The position numbers and the translations under genes were made by a program. The notes under the pieces are model-generated. The model did no database searches, was not told where the DNA came from, and saw nothing but the letters and a program-made list of their open reading frames with translations. A stretch of 64,000 nt of DNA from NCBI GenBank assembly GCA_020848435.1, contig JADLAC010000009.1, forward strand, positions 153,765 to 217,764. Reading direction: 5' to 3'. This DNA comes from Burkholderiales bacterium. Lineage in GTDB: Bacteria; Pseudomonadota; Gammaproteobacteria; Burkholderiales; WYBJ01. Within the stretch, counting starts at the first letter, position 1. Each line of letters begins with the position of its first letter. Below are positions 26,113-35,004 of this stretch, piece by piece.

Positions 26113-27407
26113 CGATCCATGTCCGCCCGCGCACTTCGGCCATGGCCGGGACACAGCAGCGCTGTCGCCTCGGCGACGATCTTCTCGGTGATGACCGTGT
26201 GCCCGCGCTCCTGCGCGTACTGCAGGATTGCCATGCGCGCCATCTTCCGCGCGAACTCCGGTACGCACTCCATACGGCTCTGCGCCTCGGTCGTCCAGGC
26301 GGTGGTCACCGCAGCCAGCGCATCGACACACGGCCGGTGGGAGCGCTGACTCAGAAGGACGGCGCACTCCACGTTGCGCAGCAGCCGTTCGGCGTTGCCG
26401 CCGATGTCGAGCCCGGCATCGGCGTGAATCCCGAGCTTGCCGATCGCGAGCAGCGAGGGCCGTGCCTCGTGCACATGCTTTTCGATCGCGGCGTGCGGCT
26501 TGCCGGCCAGCAGCACGGTTTCAATCGCCACGCCACGTTCCGCCGCGATCGACTGCGCAATGCGCAGATGGCCCTGATAGATCCGCGCGAGACCGGAGTC
26601 GATGACTTCCTCGTGCAGCTTTTCCTGCTCCTTGAAGCGGAACGTGCGGCTTGCCTCCTCTGAGAGCACGCGGCTGATGCGATTGAACGCAACGTAATGG
26701 AAATGGGGATCGTAGGCGGCCACCACCTGCAGCGGGACATCCCAGCTTTGCGCCAGCGCGATCGCCGTTATGAGAGCGCCAAAAGCGAGCTCCGAGCCGT
26801 CGACAGCGGCGACGACCGGTCCGTCGACGAGGCTGCGCCCGGCATCCTTGATCACCAGCACATCGATCGCGGCGCGGCGCGCGACACGCTCGCACACCGT
26901 TCCCAACTCGGCTCCGGGAACGGCGCCCAGCCCCTGGGCTCCGATCACGAGCAGATCGTGGCGCCCGCTGTTGGCCTCCTCGGTGAGCGCGCGATAGTTC
27001 TTGCCCTCGACGGCGCAGTGCGCGAACGGCACCGAGGCGTCCCGGCAGGCGCGCGCCGCCTGATCCAGATAGGAATCGGCGATGAGCGTGAGCCCGCGAG
27101 TGACGAGATCGTTGTGGATCTCTCGCTGCTGCTCAAGCGCATCCTGCTGCCGGTATCGCTCCGGCAGCCCACCTTCCATCTGGCGAAACCGTAGATCATG
27201 CAGCCGTGCCGCGTAGGCGTGGATGCCGGTGACCTCGGCGCTCGCGCCGCGCGCGAGTGCGACCGCCTCTGCCAGCGCTCGGCTGGAGTGGTCGGAGCAG
27301 TCCACCGCCGCGAGGATCCGCCGGTACGGCAGCGAACGGAGTTCCTGCGTCGCGCAAGATGCCGCGACCTGCGGCGCGCCCGCGCCAGCCACGCTTCCAT
27401 CCGCCAT
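26109..27407 (-). CDS. Tandem universal stress protein with C-terminal PCP_red domain
   Basis: The 432-residue protein has two UspA domains (residues ~25-180, starting RRILAAVDCSDHSSRALAEA, and ~185-355, starting GPVVAAVDGSELAFGAL), each ending in a glycine-rich nucleotide-binding segment (DLLVIGAQGLGAVPG). The last ~50 residues, WTTEAQSRMECVPEFARKMA through HTVITEKIVAEA, match PCP_red, a small domain also found in protochlorophyllide reductase subunit B. A ribosome site (AGGAG) precedes ATG 27407. It leads the leftward operon. The same tail occurs on the radical SAM protein at 38124, so the two may share a cofactor or partner. Confidence 0.83.
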   Translation of the reverse strand: MADGSVAGAGAPQVAASCATQELRSLPYRRILAAVDCSDHSSRALAEAVALARGASAEVTGIHAYAARLHDLRFRQMEGGLPERYRQQDALEQQREIHNDLVTRGLTLIADSYLDQAARACRDASVPFAHCAVEGKNYRALTEEANSGRHDLLVIGAQGLGAVPGAELGTVCERVARRAAIDVLVIKDAGRSLVDGPVVAAVDGSELAFGALITAIALAQSWDVPLQVVAAYDPHFHYVAFNRISRVLSEEASRTFRFKEQEKLHEEVIDSGLARIYQGHLRIAQSIAAERGVAIETVLLAGKPHAAIEKHVHEARPSLLAIGKLGIHADAGLDIGGNAERLLRNVECAVLLSQRSHRPCVDALAAVTTAWTTEAQSRMECVPEFARKMARMAILQYAQERGHTVITEKIVAEATALLCPGHGRSARADMDR

Positions 27408-27491
27408 TTCTGCTCTCCTGGGCAATTGCGTTGCATCGCTGCTGGCGCACATGTCTTAGTCGCGGGCAGAGCAGCTCTTCGAACCATGCCC

Positions 27492-27507
27492 GCAGAATGC
27501 ATGCCAG
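27492..27507 (-). promoter_or_regulatory. Sigma-54 promoter for the leftward operon
   Basis: Read on the minus strand, TGGCATGCATTCTGCG has GG and GC separated by exactly ten bases (GG 27505-27504, GC 27493-27492) and matches TGGCACG-N4-TTGCA closely. Transcription would begin near 27480, about 73 bp before the stress-protein ATG. Confidence 0.6.
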
Positions 27508-27604
27508 CGCCCGCGCACACAGCAGATCGCTCGCAAGATCAAACAATTGACGCCGGAGCCGGATTCGCCTCGGCGCGAACAACGCGGTCGAAGTGAACAC
27601 TGCG

Positions 27605-27649
27605 TTCCATCGTTGGCTGCGAATCGAGCTGTGATGGAATGAATCATTC
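27605..27649. promoter_or_regulatory. Candidate enhancer for the NtrC-type regulator
   Basis: Two overlapping inverted repeats lie between the divergent sigma-54 promoters: TTCCATC (27605-27611) with GATGGAA (27633-27639), and GAATGA-A-TCATTC (27637-27649). They are about 100 bp from each −24 element, the usual distance for activators of this class. Which half-sites are real cannot be decided by eye. Confidence 0.4.
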
Positions 27650-27749
27650 ACTTGCGACTCCAGGGAGGTTTCCAGAGCAAACGCACGAACTCCTCGGTAT
27701 AGCGCGGTTTTTGCGGGTGAATTCCTTCCCGCTGCGGAGCCACGCGCGC

Positions 27750-27766
27750 TTGGTCCAATTGTTGCT
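27750..27766 (+). promoter_or_regulatory. Sigma-54 promoter for the nitrite-oxidoreductase-like operon
   Basis: TTGGTCCAATTGTTGCT has GG (27752-27753) and GC (27764-27765) with exactly ten bases between, matching TTGGCACG-N4-TTGCW in both boxes. A start site near 27777 leaves a ~42-base leader before GTG 27819. It also rules out the longer N-terminus that would begin at 27639. Confidence 0.65.
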
Positions 27767-27818
27767 GACGAGCCAGCAAGCGGGTAATCCACAAATCGAA
27801 ACCGGGGGGGACGCAGGA

Positions 27819-29591
27819 GTGAAACACTCGCCAGCGCGGTTTGGGAGCTTCGCAGCCGTGCTGGCGGCGGCGTTGCTCGCCGCCGGGAACGCTTTCGCTC
27901 AGGATTCCGTGGCCGGCGCGGACTACGCAGCGGTGGCGGGCATCGACAGCCGGCTGGCGGTGTGGATCGCCGCACAGCTGCACCTCATGTTCGCCGCTTT
28001 CGTGCTGGCCGTGCCGATGTTCGCGCTGTTCATCGAGTATCTCGGTTGGCGTGCCGAACGGACCGACCGAGTCGAGGCGCGCCGTTACGACTGGCTCGCG
28101 CACGAGATGGCGAGCCTGCTGCCGGTAGCCTACTCGCTCACGGCGATCACCGGGGCGCTACTCGGGTTCCTGCTGTTCGCCGCGTACCCGAAGGTCATGC
28201 GCCACCTCACCGGCGTGTTCGGTCCGACGTTCGTCGTCTATCCCCTGTTCTTCATCGCCGAGACGCTGTGCCTGTACTTCTGGTACTACGGCTGGCGCCG
28301 CTGGCAGGGCGACGCGAAGTGGTTCCATATCGTGCTCGGGCTGCTGCTCAACATTTTCGGCACGATCGTGATGTTCATCGCCGACGCATGGGCCACCTAC
28401 ATGATGACGCCCGCCGGAGTGAACGAAAGCGGTGCGCTGGTGCGCCTCTACGACGCGGTGTGGAACCCGGGCTGGATGCCACTGAACGTCCATCGGCTGG
28501 TCGCCAACGTCACCTTCGGCGCGCTGCTGTGCTCGGCGTACGCGGCCTACCGGCTGCTGTTGAGCGATAACGCACGCGAGCGCGCCCTGTACGACTGGAT
28601 GGGCTACACCGGGAACCTGATCGCGCTGTTCACGATGCTCTTTCTGCCTTTCGCCGGCTACTACTTCGGCTTCGAGCTGTTCGCGTTCTCCGCCACCTAC
28701 GGCGTCACGCTGATGGGCGGAGTGCTGTCGTGGCTGTTCATCATCCAGGCGATCGTGATCGCAGTGCTGTTCGTCGGCGCGGCGTACTACTCGTGGCTCG
28801 GGCTGCTGCGTATTCCCGGATCGGAGGCGCAGCAGCGCTGGAGCCCCGTGTTCAACGTCCTGCTGATTGCGGGCTTTGCCGTGTGGGCGACCCCGCACAC
28901 CATGGCGGCGAGCATCGAGGAATCGACCGGCGGATTCCACCCGGTGCTCGGCGCGCTCGGAGTGATGGCGCCGAAGATGATCGCGGTGACGCTGGTGCTC
29001 GTGGTGCTCTACTCGAGCTATCTCCTCTACCGCCGGGCCGGGCGCGTCCCCGTCGTCGCCTGGGCGAGCACCGGGACCCGCGTGGAGTGGGGGCTCGTCG
29101 GCCTGATGGCGCTCACCATCGCGTCGCTCGGCGTCTACGGCTATTTCGCGCCGGCGCACATCCGCATCAAGACCTCGATCTGGCAGATCTACGTGTTGAT
29201 CGGCGGAATCGCCGTGACCTTCGCCCTCGACCAGGCGCTGCTGCGCGGCGCGAGGACGATCGCCGCGGTGCGCTGGGGAACGATGCCGCGGCGCGGCCAG
29301 TATGTGCTGGTGCTGCTCGCAGCGGTGATCGTCTGGCTGATGGGCCTCATGGGCTACGCGCGCAGCGGCGCCCGACTGAACTGGCACGTGTTCGGAATCC
29401 TCGAAGACACCTCGGCCGAGGCGGGGCTGCCCTCCCTCGGCGAGGCGGCGCTCGTCATCACGTTGATCACGGCAGTGTTCTTCGCCCTGCTCGGTGTCGC
29501 GTTCGCGATCGCTGGCCTGGCGCACGGCACCGACGAGCGCACGCTCGCCGAGATCTCGCCCGAGGCGGGATTGCGGGGAGACACGCGATGA
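27819..29591 (+). CDS. Cytochrome bd-like membrane protein (CydA superfamily)
   Basis: This protein of about 590 residues has a signal peptide (ending NAFAQ) and more than ten hydrophobic helices. The N-terminal half resembles CydA: H55 in AAQLHLMFAAF and H225 in PLNVHRLVANVTFGAL fall where the heme-ligand histidines of cytochrome bd lie. The C-terminal half is an extra block of helices not typical of CydA, and no CydB follows. Similar bd-like proteins are reported near nitrite oxidoreductase genes in Nitrospira. A role in passing electrons between the cytochromes c and the membrane, or in oxygen reduction, is inference. GTG 27819 follows a G-rich ribosome site and gives a good signal peptide. 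Confidence 0.72.
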   Translation: MKHSPARFGSFAAVLAAALLAAGNAFAQDSVAGADYAAVAGIDSRLAVWIAAQLHLMFAAFVLAVPMFALFIEYLGWRAERTDRVEARRYDWLAHEMASLLPVAYSLTAITGALLGFLLFAAYPKVMRHLTGVFGPTFVVYPLFFIAETLCLYFWYYGWRRWQGDAKWFHIVLGLLLNIFGTIVMFIADAWATYMMTPAGVNESGALVRLYDAVWNPGWMPLNVHRLVANVTFGALLCSAYAAYRLLLSDNARERALYDWMGYTGNLIALFTMLFLPFAGYYFGFELFAFSATYGVTLMGGVLSWLFIIQAIVIAVLFVGAAYYSWLGLLRIPGSEAQQRWSPVFNVLLIAGFAVWATPHTMAASIEESTGGFHPVLGALGVMAPKMIAVTLVLVVLYSSYLLYRRAGRVPVVAWASTGTRVEWGLVGLMALTIASLGVYGYFAPAHIRIKTSIWQIYVLIGGIAVTFALDQALLRGARTIAAVRWGTMPRRGQYVLVLLAAVIVWLMGLMGYARSGARLNWHVFGILEDTSAEAGLPSLGEAALVITLITAVFFALLGVAFAIAGLAHGTDERTLAEISPEAGLRGDTR

Positions 29592-30409
29592 GGAGCGTCG
29601 CGGCCTATGCCGTGCCGGCGCTGCCGGCGGCGATCGTCGTCGGGTTCTTCGTCTGGTTTGCCAACTGGATCCCGCAGACGCGCTGGCAGCCACCGCAGAA
29701 GCTCACGATCAGCGAAGCGATGACCCCCACCGAGCTCGCCACCCTCGGCGCCACGCTCGTTCGCCAGCGCGGCTGCATGACCTGCCACACGATCGAGCCG
29801 GGCGCGGGGATCAAGGGAGGCGGCCGCGGCCCGAACCTCGCCGACATCGCCGTGCGCCGCGCGAAAGGTGCTACGGGCGGGCCCGCTAGCCTGATGGAGT
29901 ACCTGACGCAGTCGCTATACGAGCCCAGCGCGTATTTGGTCGAGGGCTTCTCCAACATCATGCCGGCGTCCACTGCCGCGCCCGCGAAGCTCAACTACGA
30001 GGAGGTCGTGGCGGTGGTGAACTACCTCCAGTCGCTTGGCGGGAGGCCTTCGGTCAAGATCGGCGACATTCCGCGCCCGGCGGGCATCGCAGCCGCCGCG
30101 CCGGCGCCGCTCGCCGCCTCGGCGGCCGATCCGAAGGCGCTGTTCAATTCGCTCGGCTGCGCGGGCTGCCACAGCCTCGAGGCGGGCAAGAAGGTGCTCG
30201 GTCCCAGCCTCGATGCGGCTGGCATCAGACAAGCCGCCGCCGCGCGCAAAATGAGCCTCGAAGCGTTCCTGGGCGAAGCGATCGTCGATCCGAAGGCGTA
30301 CGAGTCGAAGGAGTTCCCGACCGGCGTCATGCCCCAGGACTTCGGCACCAAGCTCACCGCCGCGCAGCTCGTGGCGTTGATCGATTATCTCACCGGGAGG
30401 AAGCCGTGA
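29588..30409 (+). CDS. Membrane-anchored diheme cytochrome c
   Basis: The product is 273 residues: an N-terminal membrane helix (10-27) followed by two class I cytochrome c domains with CMTCH at 63-67 and CAGCH at 191-195. Likely axial methionines are in FSNIMPAST and TGVMPQDF. An Ala/Pro-rich linker joins the domains. It faces the periplasm and probably carries electrons between the molybdenum enzyme and the bd-like protein. The start overlaps the previous stop by ATGA. Confidence 0.88.
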   Translation: MRSVAAYAVPALPAAIVVGFFVWFANWIPQTRWQPPQKLTISEAMTPTELATLGATLVRQRGCMTCHTIEPGAGIKGGGRGPNLADIAVRRAKGATGGPASLMEYLTQSLYEPSAYLVEGFSNIMPASTAAPAKLNYEEVVAVVNYLQSLGGRPSVKIGDIPRPAGIAAAAPAPLAASAADPKALFNSLGCAGCHSLEAGKKVLGPSLDAAGIRQAAAARKMSLEAFLGEAIVDPKAYESKEFPTGVMPQDFGTKLTAAQLVALIDYLTGRKP

Positions 30410-31212
30410 TGCGGCTGCGTGAGGCCTGGCGCGCGCGCGTGCCGCTGCCGACAAGCGTAGTGCTGATCGTGGCGGGTGTCTATCTGGCGCTGAAACTCGT
30501 GCGCCCGGTGATCCCCGGGAGCGTGATCCTGCTCTACATGGGCTTCGTGATCGCGGGTGCGGTGATCCACGTCACGCTCGACGACGGGCGCATCCGCCGC
30601 TTTGCCGATTTCTTCATCGACGCCTCCGCGCGCGATCCGGGCGCGATCCGGGCGCAGCGCTGGGCGCTGCTCGCGGTCATTCCCCTGCTGCTCGGCTGGT
30701 GGGTGTACGACGCGCTGCGCCCGAGTTACGCGCCACCGGTGGAGATCTTCCAGCGCCATCCCACCGTGGGAGAAGAGGTGCTCAAGCGCATCGTGGTGCC
30801 GGCATGGGCTGCCGAGCCGAAGGCGTGGCGTCCCGAGGACGTCGCAACCGGGAAGCGCCTGTACGAGGCGAACTGCGCGGTCTGCCACGGCGAGAAGCTC
30901 GACGGCCAGGGACTGGCCGCCGAGGCCTTCCGCTATCCCATCCGTCCGGCCAACTTCACCGACGCGGGCACGATCGCGCAACTCACCCTGCCCTACGTGT
31001 ACTGGCGTCTGAACGTGGGCGGCCTCCAGAACCAGTTCAACAGCGCCATGCCGAAATGGGTGGCCACGGCGGACGAGCCCGACGCCTCCAGCCTGCACAC
31101 CAACGATCTCGCGCCCGATGAGGCCTGGCGGGTGATCCTCTACTTGTACCGCGCCACCGGTTTCGAGCCGCGCACGAGCGAGGCGCCTGCGGCGGAACAC
31201 GCCAAGCACTAG
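30409..31212 (+). CDS. Membrane-bound monoheme cytochrome c
   Basis: The 267-residue protein has two or three membrane helices in the first 100 residues, then a periplasmic cytochrome c domain with CAVCH at 156-160. TLPYVYWRLNVGG and NSAMPKWV follow, and a Met in the latter is a likely axial ligand. The layout recalls membrane cytochromes c that accompany quinol or bd-like complexes. Overlap TGATG with the diheme cytochrome gene shows it belongs to the same transcript. Confidence 0.87.
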   Translation: MRLREAWRARVPLPTSVVLIVAGVYLALKLVRPVIPGSVILLYMGFVIAGAVIHVTLDDGRIRRFADFFIDASARDPGAIRAQRWALLAVIPLLLGWWVYDALRPSYAPPVEIFQRHPTVGEEVLKRIVVPAWAAEPKAWRPEDVATGKRLYEANCAVCHGEKLDGQGLAAEAFRYPIRPANFTDAGTIAQLTLPYVYWRLNVGGLQNQFNSAMPKWVATADEPDASSLHTNDLAPDEAWRVILYLYRATGFEPRTSEAPAAEHAKH

Positions 31213-31225
31213 AAAGCGAACCCTC

Positions 31226-34200
31226 ATGACGCAGAGCCGGATCACACGCAGGCGGTTTCTCAAGGCGGGCGGCGCCCTTGGCGGCGGAGTGCTCGCCGAG
31301 TTGACGGCGAGCGAGCGCGTCTTTGCAGCGCGCACGCTGGTCCCCGCGCCGGGGATCGACAATCCCCTGGAGCACTATCCCGAGCGCGACTGGGAAGAGG
31401 TCTACCGCAACCAGTACGCCTACGAGCGCAGCTTCACCTACATCTGCGCGCCCAACGACACCCACATGTGCCGCGTGCGCGCCTTCGTGCGCAACGGGGT
31501 CGTCACCCGCATCGAGCAGAACTACGACCACCAGCGCTACAAGGATCTCTACGGCAACCAGGCCACCGCGGCCTGGAACCCACGGATGTGCCTGAAGGGA
31601 TTCACCATGCACCGGCGCGTCTACGGGCCCTACCGCGCCAAGGGACCGATGATCCGCAGCGGCTGGAAGGAATGGGCCGACGCCGGCTTCCCCTCCCTCT
31701 CGGACAATCCGAAGCTGCGCAGCCAGTACCGATTCGACGCGCGTGGCAGCGACACGTTCGCGCGCGTGTCGTGGGACGAGGCGGCCGATTACGTCGCCAA
31801 GGCGATGATCGCGATCGCGCGCACCTACAGCGGCGAGGAGGGCAAGCGTCGCCTCGTCAAGAACGATGGCTACGCACCCGAGATGCTCGAGCACTGGGAG
31901 CAGGCGGGCACGCGCGTGATGAAGCTCGGAAGCTCCCTGCCGCTGCACGGCGTTATCGGCAAGTTCGGCATCTTCCGCATGGCCAATATGCTCGGGCTAC
32001 TGGATGCGCACGTGCGCAAGGTCGGGCCGGACAAGGCGAAGGGCGCGCGCGAGTGGTCGGAATACACCTGGCGCGGCGACCAGGCGCCGGGCCAGCCATT
32101 CGTCCACGGATTGCAGACCTCCGACATCGATCTCAACGACCTGCGCTTCAGCAAGTTCACCGTGCAGGTGGGCAAGAACTTGATCGAAAACAAGATGCCC
32201 GAGGCGCACTGGCTGAACGAGATCATGGAGCGCGGCGGGCGCATCGCGGTGATCGCGCCCGAATACAACCCCTCGGCGAGCAAAGCCGATTACTGGATCT
32301 CGGTGCGCCCGGGGCTGTCCGACACCGCGATCTTCCTGTTCGTCACGCGCTACCTGATGGACAAAGGCTGGTACGACGAGAGCTACGTCAAGCAGTTCAC
32401 GGACTTTCCCCTGCTCGTGCGCACCGACACGTTGAAGCGTCTGAAGCCCCAGGAGGTCATCGCCGGCTATCGCAACAAGGACATCTCCAAAGGGCCCGGA
32501 TTCACCCGCCACGGCTTGACCGCCGAGCAGCGCGACCGTATCGGCGACTTCATGGTCTATGACCGCAAGTCCGGCGCTGTCAAGCCGATCACCCGCGACG
32601 ACGTCGGCAAGCACGTCGCCGAGCAGAGCATCGATCCGCAACTCGACTGGAAGGGCGCCGTGCGCCTCGCGGACGGCAAGGACGTCGAGGCGATGACGGT
32701 GTGGGAGATGTATCGCGCCCACCTGCGCGATTACGACCTCGACACGGTGAGTGACATCAGCGGGGCGTCCAAGGAGCTGATCGAGCGCCTGGCGAATGAC
32801 TTCGGGCGCCGTTTCTGGGACCCGGACTACAAGGGCAAGCCGCGCGAGGCCTATCCGATCGCGATCCACTATGGCGAGGGCATCAATCACTACTTTCACG
32901 CCACGCTGCACAACCGCGCGGTGTGCCTGCCGCTGATGCTGGTGGGCAGCATCGGCATCCCGGGCTCGGGCGCGCACACCTGGGCCGGCAATTACAAAGG
33001 TGCGCTGTTCCAGGGCTCCGCGTGGTCGGGCCCGGGCGTCGGCGGTGCGTACGTCAAGGAAGACCCGTTCAAGCCGGTGCTCGATCCGAAGGCGAAGATT
33101 ACCGAGCACAACGTGCGCGAGTACCTGCACGGCGAGGAGATGAGCTACTGGGGCTTCGGCGAGCGGCCGTTCATCGTCGATACGCCCGCTGGCCGCAAGA
33201 ACTTCACCGGCAAGACCCACTTGCCGAGCCCGACCAAGCTCATGTGGTACAACAATGCGAACCTGCTGAACCAGGCGAAGTGGATCTACCACCTCCTGGT
33301 GAACGTCAATCCGAAGATCGATCTCATCATCGATCAGCAGGTGGAATGGACCGGCTCCGCCGAATACTCCGACGTTGTCCTGCCGGCCAACACCTGGCTC
33401 GAATTCCAGACCCGCGAGTGCGGCGGCTCGTGCTCGAATCCGTTCCTCCAGATCTGGGGCGGCGACGGCATCAAGCCGCTCTACGACTCCAAAGACGACG
33501 GAATGATCTTCGCGCTGGTGGCGCAGAAGCTCGCCAAGCTCACCGGCGATCAGCGTTTCCACGACTACTGGAAGTTCATGCTGGAGGGCAGGCCCGAGGT
33601 CTACATTCAGCGCGTGCTCGACGCCTCGTGCACCACCCAGGGCTACCAGGTGAACGATATCCTCGCCGGCAAATACGGCGAGCCGGGCGCGGCGCTGATG
33701 CTGTTCCGCACCTACCCGCGGGTGGCGTTCTACGAGCAGATCTACGACAGCCTGCCCTTCTACACCGATACCGGGCGGCTCAACGCCTACACCGACATTC
33801 CCGAGGCGATCGAATACGGCGAGAACCTGGTGGTGCACCGCGAGGCCCCGGAGGCGACGCCCTACCTGCCGGGCGTGATCGTGTCCTCGAGCCTGTTCGT
33901 GCGGCCGAACAATTTCGGCGTTACGCCACAGATGTTGCAGGCGAAGACGCTGGATGCGGATCTGCGCGCGGTGGCCAACAACAAGCTCGCGTGGAAGGAA
34001 GTGAAGAAGACCAAGAACCCGCTATGGGATCAGGGCTACCGCTTCTACTGCATGACGCCGAAGAGCCGGCACACGACCCACTCGTCGTGGGCGACGGTGG
34101 ACTGGAACTGGATCTGGAGCACCAATTTCGGCGACCCGTACCGCATGGACTCGCGCCAGCCCGGCGTCGGCGACTGGCAGGTGCACATGAATCCGCAGGC

Positions 34201-34768
34201 GGCGAAGGATCTCGGCATCGACGACGGCGACTACATCTACGTCGACGCCAATCCCGTGGACCGGCCGTACGCCGGCTGGAAGGATTCCGATGCGCGCTAC
34301 AAGGCATTTCGCCTCCTCACCCGGGTGAAGTACAACCCGGCCTACCCCTACCACGTCGTCATGACCAAGCACAGCGCCTGGATCGCGAGCGAGCGCACGG
34401 TCAAGGCGCACGAAACCCGCAAGGACAAGCGGGCGCTCGCGGCCGACACCGGCTACCAGTCCAACTTCCGTTACGGCTCGCACCAGAGCGTAACGCGCGG
34501 CTGGGCCCCGCCTATGCACCAGACCGATAGCCTGTTCCACAAGAAGGTGGGCAGCATGGGCTTTGTGTTCGGCTTCGATGTCGACAACCACGCGGTCAAC
34601 ACGGTGCCGAAGGAAACGCTGGTGCGCATCCAGAAAGCCGAGCCCGGCGGCCTCGGCGGCAAGGGCGTCTGGGAGCCGGCGACGAGCGGCTACTCGCCGG
34701 CGCGCGAGAGCCCGTTCGCGGCGCGTTATCTCAAGGGCGAAGCCATCAAGGTGAAAGGCAAGGGCTGA
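31226..34768 (+). CDS. Nitrite oxidoreductase/nitrate reductase-like alpha subunit (Mo-bisMGD)
   Basis: The 1180-residue catalytic subunit starts with a Tat signal (SRITRRRFLKAGG), so it is exported folded. The first Fe-S cluster has a C-x3-D-x3-C pattern (C74, D78, C82) plus C122. D285 in YTWRGDQAPG sits where NarG-type enzymes have their molybdenum-binding Asp. Length and wording (FTYICAPNDTHMCRVRAF, HQSVTRGWAPPMHQ) are closest, from memory, to periplasmic NxrA of Nitrospira and anammox bacteria. They are longer than chlorate, selenate or ethylbenzene enzymes (~900-980). The direction in vivo (nitrite oxidation or nitrate reduction) and even the substrate cannot be fixed from sequence. It is followed by its Fe-S, chaperone and gamma genes. 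Confidence 0.85.
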   Translation: MTQSRITRRRFLKAGGALGGGVLAELTASERVFAARTLVPAPGIDNPLEHYPERDWEEVYRNQYAYERSFTYICAPNDTHMCRVRAFVRNGVVTRIEQNYDHQRYKDLYGNQATAAWNPRMCLKGFTMHRRVYGPYRAKGPMIRSGWKEWADAGFPSLSDNPKLRSQYRFDARGSDTFARVSWDEAADYVAKAMIAIARTYSGEEGKRRLVKNDGYAPEMLEHWEQAGTRVMKLGSSLPLHGVIGKFGIFRMANMLGLLDAHVRKVGPDKAKGAREWSEYTWRGDQAPGQPFVHGLQTSDIDLNDLRFSKFTVQVGKNLIENKMPEAHWLNEIMERGGRIAVIAPEYNPSASKADYWISVRPGLSDTAIFLFVTRYLMDKGWYDESYVKQFTDFPLLVRTDTLKRLKPQEVIAGYRNKDISKGPGFTRHGLTAEQRDRIGDFMVYDRKSGAVKPITRDDVGKHVAEQSIDPQLDWKGAVRLADGKDVEAMTVWEMYRAHLRDYDLDTVSDISGASKELIERLANDFGRRFWDPDYKGKPREAYPIAIHYGEGINHYFHATLHNRAVCLPLMLVGSIGIPGSGAHTWAGNYKGALFQGSAWSGPGVGGAYVKEDPFKPVLDPKAKITEHNVREYLHGEEMSYWGFGERPFIVDTPAGRKNFTGKTHLPSPTKLMWYNNANLLNQAKWIYHLLVNVNPKIDLIIDQQVEWTGSAEYSDVVLPANTWLEFQTRECGGSCSNPFLQIWGGDGIKPLYDSKDDGMIFALVAQKLAKLTGDQRFHDYWKFMLEGRPEVYIQRVLDASCTTQGYQVNDILAGKYGEPGAALMLFRTYPRVAFYEQIYDSLPFYTDTGRLNAYTDIPEAIEYGENLVVHREAPEATPYLPGVIVSSSLFVRPNNFGVTPQMLQAKTLDADLRAVANNKLAWKEVKKTKNPLWDQGYRFYCMTPKSRHTTHSSWATVDWNWIWSTNFGDPYRMDSRQPGVGDWQVHMNPQAAKDLGIDDGDYIYVDANPVDRPYAGWKDSDARYKAFRLLTRVKYNPAYPYHVVMTKHSAWIASERTVKAHETRKDKRALAADTGYQSNFRYGSHQSVTRGWAPPMHQTDSLFHKKVGSMGFVFGFDVDNHAVNTVPKETLVRIQKAEPGGLGGKGVWEPATSGYSPARESPFAARYLKGEAIKVKGKG

Positions 34769-35004
34769 TGAAACCTGCGGAACGCACAGATCCGATGGCG
34801 CTCGTGGGCGTGAGCCTGCCCGCGGGCGACCCGGAGGCAATGGCGCGCTGCCTGATCGAGGAATTCCTGCTGCTCGGCTGGGATGAGCGGCGCGTCGCAC
34901 TGCTGTTCGCTCGCCCGTGCTATCGCGCGACGCACGCGCTTTACCGCGCGCTGGGCGAGCAGCGGATCCAGGCCCTGATCGGGGAGGTACGCGGGAATGC
35001 CTAA
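34768..35004 (+). CDS. Small conserved protein in the oxidoreductase operon
   Basis: The product is 78 residues, TGATG-coupled to the alpha subunit and overlapping the beta start by 8 bp. It is mostly helical, with AMARCLIEEFLLLGWDERRV and YRATHALYRALGEQRIQAL. I cannot assign a domain with confidence. Two cysteines (in MARCLIEE and ARPCYRATH) could bind metal. The position between alpha and beta suggests an assembly or small accessory factor. Confidence 0.65.
   Translation: MKPAERTDPMALVGVSLPAGDPEAMARCLIEEFLLLGWDERRVALLFARPCYRATHALYRALGEQRIQALIGEVRGNA

Noticed and set aside
27497-27512. Second minus-strand GG-N10-GC overlapping the chosen promoter
   Set aside because: It fits the spacing, but the flanks match the sigma-54 consensus less well than 27492-27507.
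27639-27818. Extended N-terminus of the bd-like protein starting at ATG 27639
   Set aside because: It would be coded over the sigma-54 promoter and has no ribosome site. The GTG at 27819 gives a clean signal peptide.
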